A DNA stretch of 22,983 nt from an uncultured Eubacterium sp. (GTDB taxonomy: Bacteria; Bacillota; Clostridia; Lachnospirales; Lachnospiraceae), in contig CAKRIZ010000036.1 in assembly GCA_934351445.1 (NCBI GenBank), positions 1-22,983 on the forward strand, given 5' to 3'. The notes under the pieces are model-generated. The model saw nothing but the letters and a program-made list of their open reading frames with translations. It had not been told where the DNA came from and ran no database searches. Position 1 is the stretch's first letter, and each line of letters begins with the position of its first letter. Shown piece by piece: positions 14,746 through 21,480 of the stretch. The translations under genes were made by a program, and so were the position numbers.

Positions 14746-15573
14746 TTACTCCTCCCCTGTGTCATTGTGATCTGCCGGATCTGATGAATCAGATGTATGT
14801 CCCTGCTTCTTTTCTTTCCACTTGTCGATCCGCCAGCCTATTTCCAGTATCAGCCAAATACCGAGGGCAATCGTCCCTATGATGCCGAACACCGGAAACG
14901 CCGGCTCGCTATCAATCATCCGGTAATCGCTCTGCAGCTTCTTGAACATCGCCATGCGATCCATGAAATCGACCGTCAGGTGTGCCTCCGGATCTGTGTA
15001 AAACGTTGTTCTGTAGATATTGGTATAGACCTGGCGGAAAAAGCCAAGACCGTCTACTCCCATATAACCTTTACCGACCGGACTGCCATCCCAGTCAAAC
15101 AATATCGTGCCGCCTTTACTGCTGCAATAGTCCATCTCCTCACCATCAATATCTAAAAATACAAGAAAAGGCTCTCTATCTCCGTCCATTGTATCCAGAT
15201 ACCGCTCCTGTGCATAACCCCGACAGTTTCCATCGGCATCATAATATCCATAGGTCGTGCTCCCGTCCTCATTGATCGGCTCATCGGTCACATAATCAAT
15301 GGAAAACCATTCCTCCCCATCAATATACACCGTGTCCCCTTGCAGATATCCGGCGACTTTCCCATCTGCCAGGATCTCCGTTTTTTTCTTCTTGGAATAC
15401 AGATCTGCATAGATCTCAATATTCTCTGCGGTATTCAGCGCCTCTATTGCTTCCTCTGCGCTGTCAAATTCCATCTGTGGTGCCTTGCCGCAGCCTGTCA
15501 GCCACAGGCAGCCGGTGAAAACAGCCATCATCACCGCCCATGAATGCCATCGTTTCTGTTGCGTTTTGTTCAA
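14746..15573 (-). CDS. Lipoprotein with C-terminal membrane anchor, paralogue of the 16144-16824 protein
   Basis: The 275-residue protein starts at a TTG codon (GGGAG about 10 bases upstream) and has a lipoprotein signal ending in LWLTGC (about residues 23-28). The exported part shares a block with the lipoprotein two genes upstream: VTDEPIN, then STTYGYYDADGNCRGYAQER. After a Met/Phe-rich helix comes a second hydrophobic segment, FPVFGIIGTIALGIWLILEI (about 227-246), and a charged tail (WRIDKWKEKKQ...) that should be cytoplasmic. A lipoprotein anchored at both ends is unusual. I recognise no named family. The 2-base spacing to the PrsW-like protease suggests coupled translation and a shared task. 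Confidence 0.85.
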   Translation of the reverse strand: MNKTQQKRWHSWAVMMAVFTGCLWLTGCGKAPQMEFDSAEEAIEALNTAENIEIYADLYSKKKKTEILADGKVAGYLQGDTVYIDGEEWFSIDYVTDEPINEDGSTTYGYYDADGNCRGYAQERYLDTMDGDREPFLVFLDIDGEEMDYCSSKGGTILFDWDGSPVGKGYMGVDGLGFFRQVYTNIYRTTFYTDPEAHLTVDFMDRMAMFKKLQSDYRMIDSEPAFPVFGIIGTIALGIWLILEIGWRIDKWKEKKQGHTSDSSDPADHNDTGEE

Positions 15574-15608
15574 AGCTATGTACTCCCTCTCCTATATTAT
15601 CAAACATT

Positions 15609-15636
15609 TGTTGTGTGATCTGTGGATCTGCTTATA
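15609..15636 (+). repeat. 28-base inverted repeat, left arm, flanking the small gene
   Basis: This stretch begins TGTTGTGTGATCTGT and ends GATCTGCTTATA. It matches the reverse complement of 16103-16130 at 26 of 28 positions. The two arms point inward around the gene at 15671-16060. Confidence 0.8.
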
Positions 15637-15670
15637 GATCCGTTTGTGCTCATTTTCTATCGTTAATAAA

Positions 15671-16060
15671 CTACACTCCTGCGTCCTCAATCTGCTTGGC
15701 GGTGATATCCACCAGCTCCATGCAGCGTTTTTTCTTGTTTCCGAATGCCCCTGACAGGCTGGTCAGTCCACCGGTCACCTCACTCAGTACTGCATTTTTT
15801 ACAACATTCCCTACACCTACTACCTCCGAAGAACGCATCACCTGGTACTTTCCTTTTCCGACATTCATGATCCATACCTGATTGTTGCGATCCTGCTCCG
15901 GAAATACGATTACCGGATTAAATCCGTGCTTGGTATAAGTCGGTGTTCCTGCCTCAAACGGAATCGCTTTGATCGCCTCATACAGTTCCTCCATGGTACC
16001 ATAAGTACCCTTCAGATTTAATTTTACATTTTTTACACCTAATGCTTCACCCAGTCCCAT
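15671..16060 (-). CDS. Small soluble protein sharing a domain with the LURP-one-like membrane protein
   Basis: The 129-residue protein has no signal peptide and is probably cytoplasmic. I recognise no named family. Residues 22-80 (TMEELYEAIKAIPFEAGTPT, then VIVFPEQDRNNQVWIMNVG) align by eye with residues 72-130 of the membrane protein at 16917-18011 (TIEEFYEAYK, then ALVFGPDARGQYIYFWITG). The two therefore seem to share a roughly 60-residue domain. The C-terminal part (NVVKNAVLSEVTGGLTSLSG, then KKKRCMELVDITAKQI) is extra. The start at 16060 has a strong AGGAGGAG site; an earlier ATG lacks one. A 28-base inverted repeat flanks the gene on both sides, which could mean it was moved as a unit. 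Confidence 0.85.
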   Translation of the reverse strand: MGLGEALGVKNVKLNLKGTYGTMEELYEAIKAIPFEAGTPTYTKHGFNPVIVFPEQDRNNQVWIMNVGKGKYQVMRSSEVVGVGNVVKNAVLSEVTGGLTSLSGAFGNKKKRCMELVDITAKQIEDAGV

Positions 16061-16102
16061 TGTATCACTCCTCCTGATTTCTCCCATTCACACGCTAAGG
16101 AA

Positions 16103-16130
16103 TATAAGCAGATCAACAGGTCACACAACA
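16103..16130 (-). repeat. 28-base inverted repeat, right arm, flanking the small gene
   Basis: This is the partner of 15609-15636 in opposite orientation, with 2 mismatches in 28. It lies in the 83-base gap between the small gene and the upstream lipoprotein gene. I see no matching direct repeats outside the two arms. Confidence 0.8.
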
Positions 16131-16143
16131 TGCCAACAGCCTT

Positions 16144-16824
16144 TTACATATAATTATCCAGATAATACCGCTTCAACTCATCAAACTTCGGCATCGTCAT
16201 CACGATTTTATCCTTGATATCTACTTCCTGATCAACGCCGTCCTCCATGACAAAATTGATCGTACAGCCCGTTCCGATCAGATCAATGCTTCCATTCACT
16301 CTGGCGATCACATTTCCCTCACTGTCTAACAACATCGTACCTTCCTCAGTTGCATAATAATCTTCTTTCGGATTGCCATCCGCATCCAGAAATTGAATAT
16401 ACCATGCTTCCTCGCCGCCATCCGGTGCGATGACCCGTTCCTGTCCATAACCGAGACAATTATCGTTCATATCATAGTAGCCATAGGTCGAACCCGTTTT
16501 GACACCTTCTACGTTATTGATCGGCTCATCGGTCACAACCTTCAGATAGAACCAGTCCTGATCATCCACATTCACCGTCCATTTGATGTTTACAAAACCA
16601 CTTTGAGACATATATCCCGCAATCTTTTCGTCCGCCAGAATGTTTCCCATCGTATCTACATCTTCCAGATCCTCAGTCAGAAACGTAACGGTCGACGCGT
16701 GATTCAGCGCCTCCTTTGCTGCGTCCGCATCCGGATATTCGATCTGTGACGGTATAACGAGTGAGCAGCCAGTAAGCAACAGCCCTGCACCCATCACAAG
16801 CCCTGCCATAATTTTTCGATCCAT
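16144..16824 (-). CDS. Lipoprotein, paralogue of the 14746-15573 protein
   Basis: The 226-residue protein has a lipoprotein signal (MDRKIMAGLVMGAGLLLTGC, with lipobox LLTGC and Cys20). The mature part begins SLVIPSQIEYPDADAAKEAL and carries VTDEPINNVEG followed by GSTYGYYDMNDNCLGYGQER, the block shared with the downstream lipoprotein. Unlike that paralogue it has no C-terminal membrane helix and ends in a polar helix (MPKFDELKRYYLDNYM). The start at 16824 was chosen because AGAGGAG lies 9 bases upstream. An ATG three codons earlier directly abuts that site. No named family is recognised. It belongs to the same gene group as the PrsW-like protease and probably acts on the outer face of the membrane. 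Confidence 0.85.
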   Translation of the reverse strand: MDRKIMAGLVMGAGLLLTGCSLVIPSQIEYPDADAAKEALNHASTVTFLTEDLEDVDTMGNILADEKIAGYMSQSGFVNIKWTVNVDDQDWFYLKVVTDEPINNVEGVKTGSTYGYYDMNDNCLGYGQERVIAPDGGEEAWYIQFLDADGNPKEDYYATEEGTMLLDSEGNVIARVNGSIDLIGTGCTINFVMEDGVDQEVDIKDKIVMTMPKFDELKRYYLDNYM

Positions 16825-16866
16825 AATACTCATCTCCTCTACATGATTATTCAGACATTCATCTTC

Positions 16867-16894
16867 TGCCATAGCCCAAATCCGCAGGCTATGT
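16867..16894 (-). repeat. Hairpin related to the loop region of the composite element
   Basis: On the minus strand this reads ACATAGCCTGCGG, then TTT, then GCTATG, and matches 22668-22695 at 24 of 28 positions. CATAGCC/GGCTATG forms a 7-base-pair stem (16870-16893). It lies upstream of the lipoprotein gene, before its ribosome site. Confidence 0.5.
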
Positions 16895-16916
16895 ACATGT
16901 TGCAGCTGCCAGACTC

Positions 16917-18011
16917 TCAACGGTTCGACAGCCCACCATCCTGATCTCTCGCCAATTCGCGTGCCGCCATCACAGCGAGCGCTGCCATCTGCGGCAGATA
17001 CCGCGTATCATAGACGATCAGAAATGCGTTGTCGAAAAATACATTGCCGACCGTGAGATCCATATTGTCCATGATCGCCCCTAACATCCTACCGTTCAGG
17101 GTCACTTTATAATTATGACCGATCGAACCTGCATATTCGCTCATTTCCAGCTTTCCTTCCGGCAGCTCCATCGCAAATTTATCCCTGACAAGCGCAAATT
17201 TCTCCTTCAGCACGCCATACGGTTCGCCGTACAGGTAAAAGCGATAGACCGCCAGCACATGGATCAGCTCCTTTGTCATGCGGAATACCTCATTATGCGA
17301 CGTATCATAGATACGGAATGTCTTTAACGGCACGGTACTGTCAATCTCATAGACCAGATTTCCCTCGGAATCCTCCAGATCAAAATGCTGTCCTGTCAGC
17401 TTAAAATCCTCGGTAAACGTATAGATCTGGGACGGCTTGGTCTGTGAAAACGGCAGCACCTGTCCAGTCTTCACAAACCTCTCCAGACTTTCCTTCAGTT
17501 CACTCTGGAACATGAGGAAATCCGAATGATACGCCAAATGCCCTGCGATACTCAGGCTCTCATCCTCCGGCATCGGGATGAGTGGCTGCGTAACATATTT
17601 TTTTATAAAATTTTCTATAAATGAATAGCCGACGTAACCCACAGCTCCGTCACCGGTAATCCAGAAATAGATATACTGTCCTCTGGCATCCGGTCCAAAC
17701 ACGAGCGCCGTCTGTTTCATCGTGTAGAATTTGCCCAGCCATGCAGAACCCAGCGGCGTCCACACGTTTTTATATGCCTCATAAAACTCCTCGATTGTTC
17801 TGGGTTTTTCCATCTCGATCATCGCGCCCATATCCGTCATCTGGTTATAATCCTTCGGTGTCGCCATCATCCAGATCGCGATACCAAAGATCAGCACGAC
17901 CGTCGCAATACTCAGCGACCAGGTCTGTCCATACCCAATGATCATCAGATAGACACCGAGTACCGTGACGAGTCCTCCTGCCAGCCGGAATTTAATGATT
18001 CTCTTTTTCAC
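16917..18011 (-). CDS. Membrane protein with LURP-one/Tubby-like C-terminal domain
   Basis: The 364-residue protein starts at GTG with an AAAGGGG site 8 bases upstream. Two N-terminal membrane helices lie at about 8-27 and 31-50. Residues 72-137 form a domain shared with the small protein at 15671-16060. The C-terminal half (about 190-345) looks like a LURP-one/YxjI-type Tubby-like barrel: YTFTEDFKLTGQHFDLEDSE, then VYEIDSTVPLKTFRIYD, and YKVTLNGRMLGAIMDN. The known fold binds phospholipid or hydrophobic ligands in some relatives, and bacterial roles are unclear. The active region probably faces the cytoplasm, since no export signal beyond the helices is seen. A 27-base palindromic insert with 8-base duplications lies in its leader. 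Confidence 0.8.
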   Translation of the reverse strand: MKKRIIKFRLAGGLVTVLGVYLMIIGYGQTWSLSIATVVLIFGIAIWMMATPKDYNQMTDMGAMIEMEKPRTIEEFYEAYKNVWTPLGSAWLGKFYTMKQTALVFGPDARGQYIYFWITGDGAVGYVGYSFIENFIKKYVTQPLIPMPEDESLSIAGHLAYHSDFLMFQSELKESLERFVKTGQVLPFSQTKPSQIYTFTEDFKLTGQHFDLEDSEGNLVYEIDSTVPLKTFRIYDTSHNEVFRMTKELIHVLAVYRFYLYGEPYGVLKEKFALVRDKFAMELPEGKLEMSEYAGSIGHNYKVTLNGRMLGAIMDNMDLTVGNVFFDNAFLIVYDTRYLPQMAALAVMAARELARDQDGGLSNR

Positions 18012-18032
18012 AATGCAGCCCCTTTCTTCATT

Positions 18033-18075
18033 GATCTCTCGTAACTGTTCAGTACCCTCACAGTTACGATCTCTC
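18033..18075 (+). mobile_element. 27-base palindromic mini-element with 8-base flanking duplications (copy 2)
   Basis: The core at 18041-18067 (GTAACTGT to ACAGTTAC) differs by one base from copy 1. It is flanked by identical 8-base repeats GATCTCTC (18033-18040 and 18068-18075), different from the ATTCCCTC repeats of copy 1. The different but internally identical flanks point to two separate insertions. It sits in the 71-base gap between the zinc-ribbon and LURP-one-like genes. Confidence 0.8.
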
Positions 18076-18082
18076 TATTCTT

Positions 18083-18751
18083 TTATGAATCACCCTGCTT
18101 TGCATCATCCCAGGAGCAGCTGATGACCCGTCTGAACTCATAAGTGTCCCGTACTCCTTTCGGTGCCGGTCTGCGCTTTTCATAATCTGTGCCATAGCCG
18201 ATAAACGATAACGCACCTCCCGCGCGCAGCATCTTGCCGAGGCTCACATCCTGCGGTACAAATGCATAATAATACACCTTTTTCTTTAATATGCCCTTGA
18301 GCAGCCAGCCTTCCCGGTGTCCGTTCTTCATCTGGTCTTCCACCATATAACAGTCACTGGATGAGATGCCGCAGCATATGTTGCAGGGTGTGCCATCCGG
18401 TGCGGAGAACTGCACATAATAATCATACTCGGTCTCCTCACAGTCATCTGTTCCGACCTCACGGCTATCCTCAACCGTGCTGTCAAACAGGATGTCTGCC
18501 AGATACATGCTGCCGCTCCGGATCATCTCCTGTACCGTCCATTTTTCGTTGCCAAACAGCTTTTTCTTCTGTTCACCCAGTTCAGCTGCCACGCTCTGCG
18601 GTACCTGCCTGAAGTTCAGTTCACCCGGGTCGATCATCGGCTTTGCCTCGCGCCCGCAGCGGCTGCACACACCATCTACGATGTCCATGCCGCAAAACAG
18701 GCAATAATCTTTTCCCGCTTCTTCTTTCTGTTTCTTTGAAAATAATCCCAT
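18083..18751 (-). CDS. Uncharacterised protein with N-terminal zinc ribbon
   Basis: The 222-residue protein opens MGLFSKKQKEEAGKDYCLFC and has a four-cysteine zinc ribbon (Cys17, Cys20, Cys29, Cys32; CLFCGMDIVDGVCSRCGR). The remaining part is mixed alpha/beta with several further cysteines (DDCEETEYDYYVQF, then NICCGISSSDCYM) and a basic segment (LLKGILKKKVYYY). No membrane segment or signal is seen, so it should be cytoplasmic. I recognise no named family beyond the ribbon. The start has a GGAGGAGATAGG ribosome site. It is 36 bases downstream of the LuxR-type regulator gene and is probably transcribed with it. Confidence 0.8.
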   Translation of the reverse strand: MGLFSKKQKEEAGKDYCLFCGMDIVDGVCSRCGREAKPMIDPGELNFRQVPQSVAAELGEQKKKLFGNEKWTVQEMIRSGSMYLADILFDSTVEDSREVGTDDCEETEYDYYVQFSAPDGTPCNICCGISSSDCYMVEDQMKNGHREGWLLKGILKKKVYYYAFVPQDVSLGKMLRAGGALSFIGYGTDYEKRRPAPKGVRDTYEFRRVISCSWDDAKQGDS

Positions 18752-18787
18752 AATCCTATCTCCTCCTCTATGCCTATATGCAGCGCC

Positions 18788-20302
18788 TCATAACAAACCG
18801 ATCTCCACTGCGCGGTTGACCGCCTGCTGACGGTTCTTCACCTGCAGTTTTTTAAATATTCCGGAACTGTGGAATTTGATACTGCCCTCTTTTTTACCCA
18901 GCTTCTCTGCCATCTCATGATAGGTCAGTCCCTGTGCCAGCAGCTGCAGTACCTGTTTTTCAGTGACTGTCAGCGGTTCGTACAGATCACACGGTGACTG
19001 CATATACTCCGGCAGCTTACGTGCGACCTCCTGCGCCGCATCCTTGATCCGCTCTGTAAAATCATCCGCCCCACACCGTTTACGATACACGGATAACATG
19101 CGTATCATGTATGTCCCCTCATCTGCCAGCAGCCGGATATAGCGATATTTTCTCGCCAGCCGCAGCGACTGCTCCAGCTGCTGACACATATCCTCCATTG
19201 CGCCTGCCTTATAGCAGGCGATCGCAGACAGCATATAACATTCACACAGATCCATATGCCGTCTGCCCTCCTCCAACACATGAATCAGCTTATTGGCCAG
19301 CACAAAAGCTACCATATATTTTCCGGTAAACAGATAACAGCGGATCTTGACCAGATACGCATAACTATCTATCATACACATCTGCGCCTGTTCATCCGGT
19401 GCGCGCCGAGCGAGCCATTCTTCTACAACCTCCCGGTTGCCGTCATAGCATGCTGCCCACGCCTCCAGCGCATTCAGACTGCTCTCTACTTCTTCCCAGC
19501 CGGCGTCCTGCACACGCTCACGGATCTTTCTTACGAGCGGCGCTGCTGCCTGCATCTGACCATTTAATAACAGAATTTTCATCTGCAACGCCATTGCCAC
19601 AAAAAGACACTGGATATCCTGCTGGTTTTCCATGAGCGGAATCGTTCCGGTGACTAACAGCAATGCCCGGAAGCTGTCGTTGCTCTGATAATGCCATTCT
19701 GCCATCGCAATATCATATATACCTTTATATTTTTTCCCATACAGCATCTGCAGAAATCCCTCTATCTCCTCCCGATGCTGTGCCATTCTCCCTGCATATC
19801 CGGTGAAATCGCGGAAACCGTCCAGTATACTCGGTCTGCCCGCCGACAGCGTCAGGCTCTGCACCGGCGGCGAATGGAGTGCCCGCAATGTATATATAAT
19901 ATGCAGAAACTGATTATCCGTCGTATATGGCATCACCAGTTCCGTGACAAGTCTCACGTAATCCTCTGCCGTGATATCCTCCAGTGAAATATGATGTGGT
20001 GTCTTGCCAAGCAGACTGACATATTCCCGCGCTGTCCCCAGCTGTCCTTCCATGGAAGCCAGCAATGCCCGCACGGATATCAATGCGATGCTTCCTCTGT
20101 CCTGCGGTTGATAGACCTCCTCCGGCAGACTATGGAAATATTTTCTGCATGCCCACAATGCCTGCATACTGAACGGATGCAGAAATTCTTCTGCCATCGT
20201 CTCTGTCAACCGTCCCTCCCTTTCGGCCTGTTCCAAAATCTGCACGATATCCTCACATTTTCTAGGATACGATATCTCTCTGATCGTTAGGTTTTTTTCC
20301 AT
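18788..20302 (-). CDS. LuxR-type HTH transcriptional regulator with helical-repeat N-terminal part
   Basis: The 504-residue protein ends in a LuxR-type DNA-binding domain (about 443-504; LTVTEKQVLQLLAQGLTYHE, then MAEKLGKKEGSIKFHSSGIF, then KKLQVKNRQQAV). The first 430 residues are almost wholly helical and rich in Leu, Ala and aromatic residues, like the TPR-like part of MalT-type regulators. No P-loop or ATPase domain precedes it, so it is a shortened relative of the MalT/LAL group. The start at 20302 was chosen for its AAGGGG site and its place about 50 bases after a strong promoter. A longer reading upstream would cross that promoter. It is followed by the zinc-ribbon gene and the envelope genes, which it may control. 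Confidence 0.9.
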   Translation of the reverse strand: MEKNLTIREISYPRKCEDIVQILEQAEREGRLTETMAEEFLHPFSMQALWACRKYFHSLPEEVYQPQDRGSIALISVRALLASMEGQLGTAREYVSLLGKTPHHISLEDITAEDYVRLVTELVMPYTTDNQFLHIIYTLRALHSPPVQSLTLSAGRPSILDGFRDFTGYAGRMAQHREEIEGFLQMLYGKKYKGIYDIAMAEWHYQSNDSFRALLLVTGTIPLMENQQDIQCLFVAMALQMKILLLNGQMQAAAPLVRKIRERVQDAGWEEVESSLNALEAWAACYDGNREVVEEWLARRAPDEQAQMCMIDSYAYLVKIRCYLFTGKYMVAFVLANKLIHVLEEGRRHMDLCECYMLSAIACYKAGAMEDMCQQLEQSLRLARKYRYIRLLADEGTYMIRMLSVYRKRCGADDFTERIKDAAQEVARKLPEYMQSPCDLYEPLTVTEKQVLQLLAQGLTYHEMAEKLGKKEGSIKFHSSGIFKKLQVKNRQQAVNRAVEIGLL

Positions 20303-20357
20303 CCTTTTCCCCTTGTAAACGTGTCCCATACGTTTTTTCTGATCACTATATACCATC

Positions 20358-20386
20358 ATTTTACTGGCTGTGCTTACCAGTGTCAA
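20358..20386 (-). promoter_or_regulatory. Sigma-A-type promoter for the LuxR-type regulator gene
   Basis: On the minus strand TTGACA (20386-20381) is followed by a 17-base spacer and TAAAAT (20363-20358). This is nearly consensus and places the start of transcription near 20351, about 50 bases before the ATG at 20302. Confidence 0.8.
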
Positions 20387-20452
20387 CCTAACTAAAGTAT
20401 AGGTTTTTCCATTTTTTCTTCCAAACCATCCGCAGACGAATGATGTGCACAG

Positions 20453-20486
20453 GAAAAAAGCCTGCCATAGTCGAACTATGGCAGGC
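20453..20486 (-). terminator. Intrinsic terminator of the Lar-like gene
   Basis: GCCTGCCATAG and CTATGGCAGGC form a GC-rich stem with a short loop. On the minus strand it is followed directly by TTTTTTCC. It lies 13 bases after the stop of the gene at 20499-20723 and separates it from the LuxR-type gene. Confidence 0.9.
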
Positions 20487-20498
20487 CTCATCACCCTC

Positions 20499-20723
20499 TT
20501 ATTCTCCGGGACTGCTGGAGATTACCTTACCGGTATTCCACAGCATCACGGTTCGCTTTGCGGCATCCAGCCGTTCCTCTTCGGAATGAAAATCAATCGT
20601 CACGGAATGACAACCGCATTCCAGGCACATCACATAATAGCCGGAACCGTTATCCTCCTCCAGCAGTGCACCGCCGTCACACAGCGGACAGTCATGGATC
20701 TCTAACATTTCTTCAATATTCAT
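20499..20723 (-). CDS. Lar-like zinc-ribbon protein
   Basis: The 74-residue protein has two CxxC pairs (Cys12/Cys15 in DCPLCDGGA; Cys33/Cys36 in MCLECGCHS) and a C-terminal AKRTVMLWNTGK helix. This is the pattern of Lar-type restriction-alleviation and related zinc-ribbon proteins (CPxC ... CxxCG ... A..WN.R). Lar of Rac prophage modulates type I restriction, but most chromosomal members have no shown role, and there is no restriction system or phage gene in this window. The start follows AAAGGAGATGCAAC. A strong terminator follows the gene. An adapter or metal-binding function is all that can be said. Confidence 0.75.
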   Translation of the reverse strand: MNIEEMLEIHDCPLCDGGALLEEDNGSGYYVMCLECGCHSVTIDFHSEEERLDAAKRTVMLWNTGKVISSSPGE

Positions 20724-20815
20724 GTTGCATCTCCTTTACATTATCTCTTTTATTAAGTATCCCTCGTCCATGCGCTCCTATGCGCAGCTATCTGAACCCT
20801 TTCACCGTTTCCGGT

Positions 20816-21415
20816 CTATAAATCCGCTGCTTCTGCCCGGATCTCATCCTCCGTCGCGGCCATCGCCTGCAGCGTCATCGTGAGCAGCTTGTCCAACTCC
20901 CAGCCGAGCTGATCTGCGCCACGCTCAATGACACCCCGGTCACATCCTGCGGCAAAACCTTTGGACTTGTACTTCTTTTTCAGTGATTTCAGTTCCATAT
21001 CTTTCGTGCTCTTGGACGGACGCATCAGGGATGCCGACCAGATCAGCCCAGTCAGCTCATCCGCTGCAAACAAGACTTTCTCCATCTCATGCACCGGTTC
21101 TACATCAATCGTCGTACCATTGCCAACTGTGATGCCATAGCCATGCGAACATACTGCGTGAATGATATCTTCACCCACACCACCTTCACGCAGCAGCTCC
21201 GGTGCTTTCAGGCAATGCTCCTCCGGATATAGTTCGAAATCAATATCATGCAGCAGTCCGACAATGCCCCAATATTCTGCATCATCACCATAACCCAATT
21301 CATTTGCATACCACTTCATCACAGCCTCCACAGTCAACGCATGCTGCAGATGAAAGGGATCTTTATTATACTGTTGTAATAATTCCAGTGCTTTGTTTCT
21401 CTCAATGTACTCCAT
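20816..21415 (-). CDS. HD-domain protein (putative phosphohydrolase)
   Basis: The 199-residue protein has an HD superfamily metal site: His25 (FHLQHALTVEAV), the His56-Asp57 pair in GLLHDIDFELYPEEH, His91 (AVCSHGYG) and Asp119 (FAADELTGLI). The sequence is of the type often annotated as an HDIG- or HD-domain hydrolase in Clostridia. The substrate is not known; nucleotides are common in the superfamily. It has no signal or membrane segment. The ribosome site is GGGAG. A possible promoter lies at 21442-21470 in the 65-base gap after the CorA-like gene, so it is probably its own unit. Confidence 0.88.
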   Translation of the reverse strand: MEYIERNKALELLQQYNKDPFHLQHALTVEAVMKWYANELGYGDDAEYWGIVGLLHDIDFELYPEEHCLKAPELLREGGVGEDIIHAVCSHGYGITVGNGTTIDVEPVHEMEKVLFAADELTGLIWSASLMRPSKSTKDMELKSLKKKYKSKGFAAGCDRGVIERGADQLGWELDKLLTMTLQAMAATEDEIRAEAADL

Positions 21416-21441
21416 ATGTTCTCCCAGCCTTTCCTATCCAT

Positions 21442-21470
21442 TTAGTATGTAATGATACTATGATACACAA
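21442..21470 (-). promoter_or_regulatory. Probable promoter of the HD-domain gene with overlapping palindrome
   Basis: On the minus strand TTGTGT (21470-21465), a 17-base spacer and TACTAA (21447-21442) make an acceptable promoter. TAGTAT and ATACTA (21443-21460) form a 6-base inverted repeat around 6 bases, overlapping the -10 region and spacer. That could be an operator. Confidence 0.4.
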
Positions 21471-21480
21471 ATAAAAGCAA

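Noticed and set aside
20303..20494. A longer N-terminus for the LuxR-type regulator
   Set aside because: It would run through a near-consensus promoter (20358-20386). The ATG at 20302 has a good ribosome site just downstream of it.
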